DNA of 64,000 bases from Telopea speciosissima (Eukaryota; Streptophyta; Magnoliopsida; Proteales; Proteaceae): NCBI RefSeq assembly GCF_018873765.1, contig NC_057925.1:60090970-60154969 (forward strand), in the 5' to 3' direction. The translations under genes and the position numbers were made by a program. Shown in pieces: positions 1 through 9,680 of the stretch (positions are counted from its first letter, which is position 1; each line of letters begins with the position of its first letter). The notes below the pieces were generated by a model. The model was not told where the DNA came from and searched no databases. It worked only from the letters and a program-made list of their open reading frames with translations.

Positions 1-125
1 GGCCTACCTCTAATCTAAACCATATAACTCCTCATTGCCGATGCATTCAAAGTTCTTCATTGCACGTGACCATGCCACCTCAAATGACGTTCTCTCAAAA
101 CCTTACATGTCGTAGATATTGATAG
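1..125 (-). mobile_element. RTE-type LINE 3' remnant
   Basis: Read on the minus strand, this stretch gives broken peptide like RHLRWHGHVQ followed by RTLNASAMRSYMV with a stop between. This matches the C-terminal part of the RTE LINE at 2895-3693, which reads RLRWHGHVQQRPLDAPIRRSD. It is a degenerate fragment with stops and cannot be functional. It may continue left of the window. It lies inside or beside the oxidoreductase gene, whose later exons are not in view. Confidence 0.6.
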
Positions 126-638
126 CCAATACCCACTGGGATTCCCAAATTTAAACGGACATTACAAACATAGACCCAGGCATGGACCCAACCTTATTGT
201 TGATCAGGTACCTGAATTTGGATCTGGAGCCCTACTAATCCAGGCTCAGTCCATCAGCCAATTAGAAAATTGGGTACCCACTGACACCCTCAGAAAATCA
301 AGGTTGCTCTTCCTCTCTTCAACTCCCCTCTCCCACTTATTATCATTTTGTGGATAAAGACTAGCTGAAACTCATGAAACTGATAAGGTAATAGTGCTCT
401 TCACTATACAAGTATATTATGAACCACTAAAATCATGTGGTCACACGATCCATCCTGCCTTACGGCCATAACCCACCAAAAGAACAAGAAAAGAAGGGCA
501 AAGGATTAAATTCTAGATGGAAACAGTTAAAATATATTCTCTAATTGCACAAGGATGGGGTTTCCAGACTAACCACGACCATGATTAATTTTCCCAATAT
601 CAATTGAGTCTGATATATGAAATTAACAAGGAGCTTAC

Positions 639-3600
639 CATCCTCAATCCCGCTATGAAGTGTACTCCCATATCTAGAATGAAGCCTCCCTGAAAAACAA
701 TATGCTTTTCAGTATGAACCAGATCCACTTCCATAATGTACACAAATAGTTAAAAAATACATCTTCATAAGTCAAAATAACAGCAAAATGGAGAATACAG
801 GGAAAACTCATCAAGTTTCTACAAATGACAACTAAATATAGAACATCTATTACCGAGTGCAGGATGTTCCTACATTCAAAGAGACTAAATAGCATAAAAA
901 CTAAAATGGTCACTCTCATGATTCAATTCCAGCATACCTCAATTGAGGTTTCCAAATGAAATGAATAATGGATTTACTTGGATGAAATCAAGCTCAGCAA
1001 TACAATTTTTATAAGCAGTTGTTTAGGGTTTAGTTAAGATAAAATGTCACCAGTGCCGTCCTCCTTGAACATCATGGTACAAAGATATGTCAAGCTAAAT
1101 TCGACACGTAGAAAACTCAGACAAGAAAGCACATCTTGGTACAAGAACTGGACGTGAGAATTTATGGATGCCATTGAATGGAGGAGAAGCATTGCAGTTC
1201 CGATTTACAAAAACAAAGGTGATATTCAGAGCTTCAATAACTATAGAGACACAAAATTAATGAGTCATACTATGAAATTATGGGACAGGGTTATTGAGAG
1301 AGACTGTCATGTGAGCATGTCCACAAAGCACATGAAAATACTGGAAGACTGAGGCCATATTCTAAGATACGTATCAGAGAATAAATAGAAATTAGGGATA
1401 TAAAGAAATCAGTTGACGTATGCAACACATAAGTCAAATGCAATATTTGTTACGAAAGGAAGAAGCATCATTGTTCATACTGTCTTACCAGATGATAAAA
1501 TCAATCACCACATAAAAAATGAGGTGAGAATGGCTACATAATACTAGACTGCAATTAGTTTTAAACTTGACTGACATATACAACAATGATGATTATAAGC
1601 TAATCCTTTCTTATGCCTGAAATGAGTTTTGTCAGCCATACACCTCACTTACTGTGAAGTTGCGCCTCCAAGAGCTTGAGAAGTAAGGATTTGAACTGTT
1701 CATTGATCCCTCAACAATGAGTTGGATGCTCATCATTTCACCAACGTCATTTATAAGTTTCTTTCCCTGTAAAAAGCTCAATAATTTGTATTTGAAAAAG
1801 GGGGGGAAAATAAGTTATGTATAATATAAAACAAGGAAAACAATACAAGACAAGCTTAAAATAAATACCTTCACAAAAGCTGGTTCAAACCGATAGTTTT
1901 CTGCAACGGCCCAAATTGGTCGATGAGGGGAATTGGTAAAAAAAGCATTGTAGCTTGAGATTGCAGTCTCTGCCTCATTATTAGCTGGGCCACCAAAGAA
2001 AATTGTTTACTGAAGGAATGAGCGAATACTATTTCTTTCTTATATGAATAAACATATTTTATTGAATCAGAAAAAGGAAAAATATAGAGAGCCAAAGATA
2101 CAACAGCTTAGTTTTTTTTAAATAACAATAAACCCAATATTTTAAAAACATAAAAACAGAAGACCATTACCACTTACAGCTAAACATCTTTCATCCTGGA
2201 TGCAATTTTATAAATTGATTAGATATTCAGCATCTTCCATTTTCTTGTCGACTGTAAACCATTACATTTAAGCTTCAAAATTGTGTCTGCACCTACATAA
2301 TATGTGCTGTGCCTATCTGTATGGTTTCCTTATATTCATTTAAATCCCTCTGTTTTGTGATATATTAAAAGAACAGAAAAAAAAACACCAGCCTTACAGG
2401 TGAAAGTTCACACTCATTGACTTATAGAGCACAAAATTAATAGGATGAACAAAAAGGAAGCCACATTTTCTGGAGTTGGAGGAGTCATCGTGATGCAGGA
2501 GCATTTGTAACAGCTCCATTCATGTTTTTACTTATTAGTAAATGCTAGTTATTAGGAATAAGGTTTCGGGGGCTTTTTACAGTTAATAGGCAAATATTGT
2601 TAGAGGTTAAGGGGAACATTTATTACTCCAGATGTTATGATCCTAGAGGCTATCCTAGTTCTAAAGGACCACAATAGAGTCTCAGGGGCCTGTGACCAAT
2701 CTATTTTACTGACCAGTTCAGGTACTGCCACAGATCTGAATTGTGGATCGGTTGTGTGCCCTACATCATGTTAGAGATAGGAGGATATGCATAGCCTTAC
2801 TTGGGGCCCATTTCTGAAGGCAATTCAATTATGGCTGAGTTGTATATTGCTCTTTTTAATGGTGCTCATGAATTATAGTGTAAGAGTAGTCTGTGATTAT
2901 TTTAGGTATCTGGGATCAATCATAATAAAGAAGGTGATAAATAGAAGATGATGTTTCACAAAAAATTAAAATAGGATGGATGAAGCGGAGAGATGCGTCC
3001 AGAGTATTGTGTGATCGATGTATTCCTTTAAAACTTAAGGAAAATTCTAGGATCTTTATCCCCTGAGGTTCGCTGACCGGTATGGTTGTGCGGTTCCTCT
3101 CATAGGGGGGGCTGAAATAACCATTCCACCCCCTGACCGAACACACTGCCCGGGTAGGATCCACCCCCTTTATTAGAAGCACTAGGGAACCGTACCGGGC
3201 AGGGGAACCACAGGTGATAAATATTCAAAATTCTATAGGACAGTCAAAAGACCAGCTATGATGTACGGTACAGAATGTTGGGCAGTTAAGAAGCATCATA
3301 TAGATAAACTGAGTATAACGGAGATGATGATGTTGAGATGGATGAGTGGCAAAACTAGGAAGGATAAAGTAGGGAATGATCATATTAGAGCTGACTTAGG
3401 AGTAGCTCCGATACATGATAAGCTACGAGAAAGTCGTTTGAGGTGGCATGGCCATGTTCAACAGAGGCCTTTGGATGCACCAATACGAAGGAGTGATTTA
3501 ATTCAGATTGAAGGAACTAAAAGAGCCAGGAACAAACCTAAAATGACCTTAGGAGAAGTGGTGAGGAAAGACATGCATAGCTTAGGCCTTGTATCAAGTA

Positions 3601-6600
3601 TGACCTCGAATAGAGCTGATTGGAGGGCAAGGATCCATGTAGCCAACCCCATTTAGTTGGGATAAGGCTGAGTTGTGTTGTTGTTGTTGTTGTGACTCTG
3701 TCATTGTTACTGGGTAAATGAGAAGGCAATCAGATAGGCCTTGTAATGGCAAGCGCAAGGTTCAAGATCTCGGTCAAAACTGCAAGCCTTGTAATGGCGA
3801 GGCCACAAGGGAAGCATGGGAACGATTCCAGTGCACTAGGATTGTGAATCCTAGTCACACAAGGAGTCTCTTAGAAGAATCCTAATCTAAGTAGGACTTT
3901 AAGAGCATGAATCCTTGTCAAATGAGGATCCTAGTCCAAGTAGTATTGCATGCGTGAATCCTAATCCTACTCACAGTTGACAAATTTGGATTTCGGGAAA
4001 TATTCGGAAGTCGTAAAATCTGGAACAATTTGCTTTGTTAATTTAAGAAATTGGTAAAAAATTTGGTCATCAAAGCAGAACTAAATAATATTCGGATTCA
4101 GATTAATTCGGAAATTATTCATTTACCTAAAAAATAAAGGGCAATAAGTTAATATTTGTGCTTCTTGGTCATGTCCAACCAAACAAGGCCAAATTGGTAA
4201 GAAAACACAAAATAATTATTTTCCAGGAAAATATTTTACAGCAAAATAAACACAGCCTCAGTGTAAGTAAATAAAAAATACATAAAGATTCAGTTAAAAA
4301 AGAAATAGCAGTAACCACATTTACTTGTTGTTAACTTTCATGAATAAGAGACAAAGTACCAAAAAAGCAATAGTTGAACAAAAAGAATTTGATGATACTT
4401 ACAGACTGCAGCTGGTTTCTCTTCAGTTCCACCATGATAATCAGGCAATGTTGAAGGACAATACAAATAAGAGGGAAAAGGCAACTTTTAGAACTTTGTG
4501 CAGAGTAAAAAGTATTAGTGCAATGAATTTTTAATCAGAATATTATGAAGATGACATGATAACTAGTTAGAACTATATTCAGTTACAGTGCATGTTTTTC
4601 CTTCTTTATAAAATGAAGTGTCATGAGATGACAAGGAAGATCCATAAGGACCATAACCTCCTCTTCCCCTTGAAAGCTGTTAAAATTTTCAAATCACCTT
4701 GAAGGATATGCTTCCCAGCCTTTAGCAGTCTCAATGAGATGTCCACCTGCACAAAATAGGTGTTTTGTCAGTCTTGTCCTTTCTCAAACTGATGCTATGA
4801 TTCATCACATTGAAACCGAGGCAGATTTCATGATCCATGCTCTACAAGTTTTAACAACAGAAGAACCAGTAGAGGGACATATTTCCTTAGCAGTAATGAG
4901 TCCACAGATAAGGATCGAGTTTACGGATTTGACAGACTTTTTTCAAAATCATCACAGCAGAAGTTTGAACTATTTTATGATACCTTCCACCTGCGCTATA
5001 GGGGTCAATGCAAATATGAATAATTCTACAGTCATTTCATTACTGCTGCAAATTTTGAAAACAGGACCTCTGCAGGTGAAATGGTTGGTGAAAATAAGCC
5101 CCAAGCTTTGAAATCCATGTTTCCTCTCACTTTTCCTCTTCCTCCCCTTCCCCTTTCTTCCTCTTGCTTCACCTCCAACTCTTCTTTCTTCCTTCTGCTT
5201 CTTCTTTTACCTTCTCCCTCTTCTGACCATGGCCGTGTCCAACCATGTGTCAAGCTGTGAAGCAGGTGTTGAAATGGGGATTTTTGGCAATGAGATGCAT
5301 CCTACTAATCATAGATGTCTCCACTCAACATCAAAAGTTTGAAAGGCAATAAAATAGTGAAGGGGAATGGATCAGTGAGGCTTTTAAGCTTTGGAGAATC
5401 TTCAACCAACCTCATGTGCTAATAAGATCCCTCATCTCAACTTTATCTTTGCACTGTCTTGCTCTTCCCACAATATACACATTTCCAAATACTATTTTCT
5501 TGCTAAACTAACATGACATATGATAAAGAATGAACTGCCAGTGCAAAAATGTGGGTTCAAGTATGATGGCAGTCACTTTTTACAAAAAATATGGTAAGGC
5601 TAGACCAACTCCACTCCACCCCCTTCCAGGACCTTGAGAAAGTGGAACTTACACAAGGCTCATCCCCCCTTTTCCCTTTACAGTTAATTGGCAAGAATCA
5701 TAAAATGAACCAAAAAGGTCATGATATTAATAAATAAGTGCACTTTATTATTTATGTGGAGCACACTTCTTCCTTCATTATGCTCTCCCCCATATTAAAT
5801 ACCAAACAAATATACATTGAAGGTGCCAATGTCCTCTTAACTCATTCATAAGCCTATTTTATATGATTGCTAATTAATGAAGACTATTACCAGTTTGAAT
5901 TTCATTCCTTTCCTCTCTTGACAATCTCCAGACTCAAATTTGGGTTTTGAACCTTTTTCTATACTCTTTTGTGCAAAATCATGTTGTTTAGCGAATATAA
6001 AGAGATGGGTACAACAGAACAATACAATGAAAACTAAATACAATTTTTGTTTTAATTCAGCAGAACATCGAATTAATGGATATACAGCAGCATCAATGCC
6101 GACTGCATAAACTCTGACAATCGAGAGGCTAATTTGTGGTTCATCTATACTTGTGCAGCTGAGTAACTTGCTGTTTGACAATACTAGAGCCAACCAACTC
6201 AGCCAGCTGCAACTCCGTGTATTGAACAAAATACTGCTGCCCATACCTGAGTTTGTCCAGCAAGAACAACTGCTACTCCAAGTATCGAACTATCTCGAAT
6301 GATGCCATCAAGTCCTTCATCTCCCCATTTACATTCTATGTTGGGAAAAAATTTACGAGCTAGCTCCACAGCAGCTCTCGCAGATTCCTACATTTACAAG
6401 TCCAAAAATATAGAAAGCAGAAAGAAACTCAAGGCAAGCAAGAAAATTACGAATAAACTGGTGGATCCAATAGGGGGAAAAAAAAATTAAGTACCTCACT
6501 ACGGCTCCAAATTGCTCTCACATCCACAATATCAGCTATCTCACTTAGCCTGGGAATATATTGGGTTCGAACAAAGATTCCGGCACCGAGCACCGCGATG

Positions 6601-6617
6601 TGGGGCTTCGTCGTCAT
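639..6617 (-). CDS. GFO/IDH/MocA-family NAD(P)-binding oxidoreductase, 5' part of gene
   Basis: Seven exons are visible on the minus strand: 6617-6495, 6387-6247, 4746-4698, 4420-4403, 1984-1869, 1766-1653 and 689-639. They total 204 codons, are all in frame and have GT-AG borders. The start ATG at 6617 opens MTTKPHIAVLGAGIFVRTQY, a Rossmann fold with GxGxxxR-like glycines for NAD(P). Later come KHILQEKPAA (the EKP motif of the family), PIWAVAENYRFEPAF, and FILDMGVHFIAGLRM near the active-site region. From memory the nearest relatives are plant oxidoreductase-family proteins such as Arabidopsis At4g17370; the substrate is not known to me. Exon 4 is only 18 nt. The remaining C-terminal exons lie left of position 1. 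LINE and fold-back insertions sit in the introns but leave these exons intact. Confidence 0.85.
1140..1315 (+). mobile_element. RTE LINE reverse-transcriptase fragment
   Basis: The plus strand encodes EWRRSIAVPIYKNKGDIQSF and SHTMKLWDRVIE. This is the start of the reverse-transcriptase domain of the same RTE LINE family seen at the right end of the window (SHTMKLWEKVIE there). Only about 60 codons remain before similarity stops. It lies in the intron between exons 6 and 7 of the oxidoreductase gene, in antisense orientation to that gene. Confidence 0.7.
2895..3693 (+). mobile_element. 5'-truncated RTE LINE carrying a nested MITE
   Basis: Plus-strand coding remnants run from FRYLGSIIIKKGD (about 2898) through CIPLKLKENS, then after an insertion continue with MMYGTECWAVKKHHIDKLSI and LRWHGHVQQRPLDAPIRRSD to RADWRARIHVANPI, followed by a stop at 3656. 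The element ends in a (TTG)n tail at about 3674-3692, typical of RTE LINEs. Only the C-terminal part after the reverse transcriptase is present, and it contains frameshifts. It sits in the oxidoreductase intron between exons 4 and 5, antisense to the gene. Confidence 0.85.
3050..3226. mobile_element. Mutator-like MITE, 177 bp, 9-bp target duplication
   Basis: This fold-back element interrupts the LINE at 2895-3693. The LINE word AAAATTCTA occurs on both flanks (3041-3049 and 3227-3235), giving a perfect 9-bp target-site duplication. The ends are inverted: GGATCTTTATCCCCTGAGGT on the left against GAATATTTATCACCTGTGGT read back from the right. The inner arms (tagttccc/gggaact type, GC-rich) can also pair. 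It has no coding capacity. Size, inverted ends and a 9-bp duplication fit a non-autonomous Mutator-like element. Removing it restores the LINE word order. Confidence 0.85.
3694..4402. other. intron sequence, degenerate
   Basis: This is the rest of the intron between exons 4 and 5 of the oxidoreductase gene. It holds short irregular direct repeats around cttgtaatggc (about 3742-3800) and gaatcctagtc/gaatcctaatc (about 3846-3970), probably repeat debris. No coding signal was seen. Confidence 0.4.
5111..5228 (+). repeat. polypyrimidine (CT-rich) tract
   Basis: About 120 bases are almost purely C and T on the plus strand. They lie in the intron between exons 2 and 3 of the oxidoreductase gene (intron 4747-6246), so they are purine-rich in the transcript. 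They give long low-complexity frames in several directions, which I do not regard as genes. The rest of this intron shows nothing else recognisable. Confidence 0.6.
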
Positions 6618-7051
6618 CTCAGACACTGCAGATCGTTAGAAACAAATGCTAAAGAACTTGAAGGAACTAATGCTATGGAAACCAACCATTAAATACAACC
6701 AAAAACGAAAAAGAAAAACGGGCATGAAAAGTAGCATTAACAAAGAAAATATAAATCCTCTCCCAAATGTTGGAAAGACATCGAGTTTAATGATGGAGAA
6801 CAGAGTTCGAGAATCTGTGAAGACCTGCTTTTTCTCAAATGGATGCGGAGCGGAGAAGCTTCAGGCAGTTGAAGATCCCCTCGAGAATCAGAAAGTCAGT
6901 CTGGCTTTTCTCATGAACCAAGTAGATCCAAATGAGCAGGAAGAGTATGAATAACCCCAGTCCAAACGCCAGACAAGTTAACTACCTGCGGGTACGAAAT
7001 GCTAGCGCTACGCTCATTAGTTGTGTGTATGAGCCACGCTCCAATAAAAGT

Positions 7052-7065
7052 ATGACACGTGTCAT
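7052..7065. promoter_or_regulatory. palindromic G-box (ACGTG core)
   Basis: ATGACACGTGTCAT is a perfect 14-bp palindrome centred on CACGTG, about 435 bp upstream of the oxidoreductase start codon. CACGTG with these flanks is a standard binding site for plant bZIP or bHLH factors (ABRE/G-box). That it is used here is inference. Confidence 0.4.
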
Positions 7066-7817
7066 ATGTTCACTTACAATATCTAAATTTGCCACATGCC
7101 ATACTCTGTTTGGAAAGTCGTTGTCAAACGAGCGTGGTGCAGACCGACTACTCATTTTCAGTTATCGTACCCACCACACGAGCTGACATGAAAGGATATT
7201 TTCGTCATTTCGACTTGCTGTCTTAGTACGTGGGGTCTGGGCCTGGGCTTATCAATCCATGGGCTTGTTTTGGGGCCTCAACTTTAATTATATTGGATGT
7301 TATGCTAAGATTGTGGTAAAACAATTCATTACCCAAAAAAGATAAATGGCCAAATGTTATCTGAGCCCGGGGCACAGGCTGTGCTCAAATACATAGGGGT
7401 GGGCAAAATTTGTTGGGTGAGTATTAACGTTTACAACTAATGGCAGTTAGTTTGATGGACTAATTATTTACTTTCAATAGTTGAGGGGGTGTCCCTATAT
7501 TTTCCCTTTTTTTTATTTTCCCCCTTTGAGAGAAGAGAGCTAAGGTGTTTGAAGAGCTAGTATTTTGTTTCCATATTGTAGGCATTTCACTCAGACCACT
7601 CAATTATTCTTCAATCTCAATGGTAAGTAACTAATCGATTGAAGAATATATTTGTGGGTACATTCACTAATATATTGTTGCATTGAGAAGTATTTTTTAT
7701 TGTGTGTTGGAGAACATGGAAATGTTCCCTTTTATTTGTGTAAAAGTGAATATGGTAATGTTGGAAGACAATTGTCAATGCAGTAGATGGTACCCCAACC
7801 AATATGTAGTAGAGGTC

Positions 7818-7993
7818 GAGAAAATTATCTCCTCCAGTTTTCTGTCTGGCCTAGTTCCCTAGTTCCCCAGTCCCTCTAATAAGGAGGGATGGACCTCAGT
7901 CAGGTAGAGTGTTTGGGCATGGGTAGGATGGTCATTACGTCCCCCTTGTTAGGGGGACTGGGCTGGGCTGGGAACTAGATGGGATAAAGATCT
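7818..7993. mobile_element. Mutator-like MITE, 176 bp, 9-bp target duplication
   Basis: GTAGAGGTC lies on both sides (7809-7817 and 7994-8002). The ends are GAGAAAATTATCTCC and, read back from the right, AGATCTTTATCCC. The arms tagttccctagttcccc and gggctgggaactag are partly complementary. Ends and size match the element at 3050-3226, so they are one family. Confidence 0.8.
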
Positions 7994-8551
7994 GTAGAGG
8001 TCTTAAGAAGTCATGGGATCCTTTCTTGCTTTATTTGAGAAAGGGTTGGGGGTTACATATAATATAGGTAAAGGTTGGCGTTGTGCGGTTGTGCCCACCC
8101 TGAGTCATTCTCTCTCCCACCCCTATGGAAATGACCCATGCCCTTCCCTATACACTTTGCTCGATTTAAGTGGGTCGCTCCATGGATCAAGAAATCGATC
8201 GGATCGCCCAATCTAATCCAATTCGTTCGTGCAGTATTACCAGGTTTAATTGGTTGATTTGGAATGATGATATCCACGAGAAAATGGGGATTTTAGGGAA
8301 AAATTCGCTCATTTTGGAGATCAAGAGGCTTCTTATAGTCTTATTATTACCAACTGAATTCAAGGTTTTTCCATCTTTGTTGTTGAATATATATATATTT
8401 TTTCATTTTGAGAGGATAATATTCGTGAGAAAATGGGGTTACCATTTTTGGGGTAGGGGAACCATCTAAAGCAAGATTTTTGGGAGCGATTGACTCATTT
8501 TAGAGATGCATCTTCAACCACCTATTCTCCCAATCGAGTTCAAAGTTTTTT

Positions 8552-8553
<2 letters not shown>

Positions 8554-8611
<58 letters not shown>
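8554..8611. repeat. (TA)n microsatellite
   Basis: This is a pure TA dinucleotide tract of about 58 bp. The in-frame run of alternating Ile and Tyr it encodes is not a gene. Length is likely to vary between individuals. Confidence 0.95.
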
Positions 8612-8613
<2 letters not shown>

Positions 8614-8723
8614 CATTTTATATACATGAATCATGTTACAATGGGTATAGATGTTTCCATCTAAGTTTAGATCTTTCTATTTTTTGAAATGTTCATTTTT
8701 TTCATTTTTATAATTTTTAAATA

Positions 8724-8892
8724 GGGAAGCAATTTTTTGTCCGGGAGTGTGGCCTATGCTAGCACTCCCATGTGTCTATCTCTCTCATCCTCAAAATAAG
8801 GGGACAAAGATGTCTTTTCATATGGGGAGGAGAGAGATAGACTAATGGGAGTGATGGCTTAGGCCACACTCCTAGACAGAATTGTTTTTCCC
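8724..8892. mobile_element. Mutator-like MITE, 169 bp, 9-bp target duplication
   Basis: TTTTAAATA flanks it on both sides (8715-8723 and 8893-8901). The left end GGGAAGCAATTTTTTGTCC pairs with the right end read back as GGGAAAAACAATTCTGTC. The arms continue as gagtgtggcct and tctatctctctc for over 60 bp. A fragment with the same inner arm (gggagtgtggcctacgcc) occurs at about 38015-38035. Confidence 0.85.
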
Positions 8893-9039
8893 TTTTAAAT
8901 ATTATTTTGAACGATACTAAATCTAGCTTTAATGGAGTTTTTGCCACTTAGATTGATACAGACTGATTCTGGACCAATTCAGATAAGTATTGACCCTAAC
9001 CAATCCTAGTTGTGCATCATGTGCTACTGTGCTCATAGT

Positions 9040-9290
9040 TCTAAGTATCGGTGTCGTATCACCTGATATAGGTGATAGGTATTGGTTTTGCTAATCATCG
9101 ATATCGATACCGTGCCGATACCATATCGGTAGCACAGTACGGACAAAATGTAGAATAGTCAGAAAACTCGTTTTTTAAGGAAATTCAGTGTTATTTTTTT
9201 CCAATACAACTGACACTGGCTGATATCGTATTGGTTTTGCGGATGGCCAATACCCCTTCCTATACGGTGGACTCAAACTATGACTGTGCT
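9040..9290. repeat. dispersed repeat rich in gatatcg/gatacc
   Basis: This block is full of the words tatcggt, gatatcgatacc and gataccatatcgg, with the phrase cggtagcacagtacgga. Related blocks are at about 35870-36115, 37775-37870, 48355-48580 (cggtagcacaatacaga) and 49185-49280. It is non-coding. The class of element is not clear to me. Confidence 0.6.
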
Positions 9291-9453
9291 CGACTTTTAA
9301 CATGTGGATGATGGAATTTTCATCCTCCCACCAGTCATGTTAACATGAAGTCATGAACTGTCAAGCGATGGCACACCCGTTATTATACTCAAATATTTGG
9401 AAGTTTCTGTAACTGCGGAAATTTCTGTAACTGCCCATCCTCACCTTGAATAC

Positions 9454-9478
9454 TTGGCGCCAATGCATATTTCCCGCC
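9454..9478 (+). promoter_or_regulatory. E2F-type sites upstream of RAD21
   Basis: TTGGCGCCAA at 9454-9463 is followed closely by TTTCCCGCC at 9470-9478, about 205 bp upstream of the RAD21 start. TTTCCCGCC matches the canonical E2F consensus TTTSSCGC. E2F/DP factors drive S-phase genes, and cohesin subunits are plausible targets, so these sites probably set cell-cycle expression. Confidence 0.5.
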
Positions 9479-9546
9479 CTATTATTCATTTATTTTCTAT
9501 CCTTTTATAGTTTCACTGTCCATGTTTTCGTAATGGAAAAAGTCGA

Positions 9547-9614
9547 AAACCAAAGAAAGGACGAGATTGAAGAAACCGAGAAACCAAAGAAAGGAAGAGA
9601 TTGAAGAAACCAAA
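9547..9614 (+). repeat. 34-bp tandem repeat in RAD21 leader
   Basis: AAACCAAAGAAAGG starts at 9547 and again at 9581, and the units agree through gagattgaagaaacc. The repeat lies in the probable 5' untranslated leader, 70-130 bp before the RAD21 ATG. It is a purine-rich local duplication. Confidence 0.7.
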
Positions 9615-9680
9615 GAGAAACCAGAAATCTCCATGTTTTTTTAGGCTCCTGCTCTGAAGTCGAAACCCTAGAGATTAAGG

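Larger units (their letters stand above)
6618..9453. other. intergenic region between divergent genes
   Basis: This separates the minus-strand oxidoreductase (start 6617) from the plus-strand RAD21 gene (start 9681), so it must hold both promoters. It contains a 14-bp palindrome with an ACGTG core, two Mutator-like MITEs, a (TA)n tract and a repeat rich in gatatcg, each listed separately. No further coding sequence was recognised. Confidence 0.6.

Noticed and set aside
5032-5253. Minus-strand frame rich in Glu, Arg and Lys
   Set aside because: Produced by the polypyrimidine tract at 5111-5228; no conserved features, inside an intron.
8490-8687. Open frame with a long alternating Tyr/Ile run
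   Set aside because: It is simply the (TA)n microsatellite read in frame.
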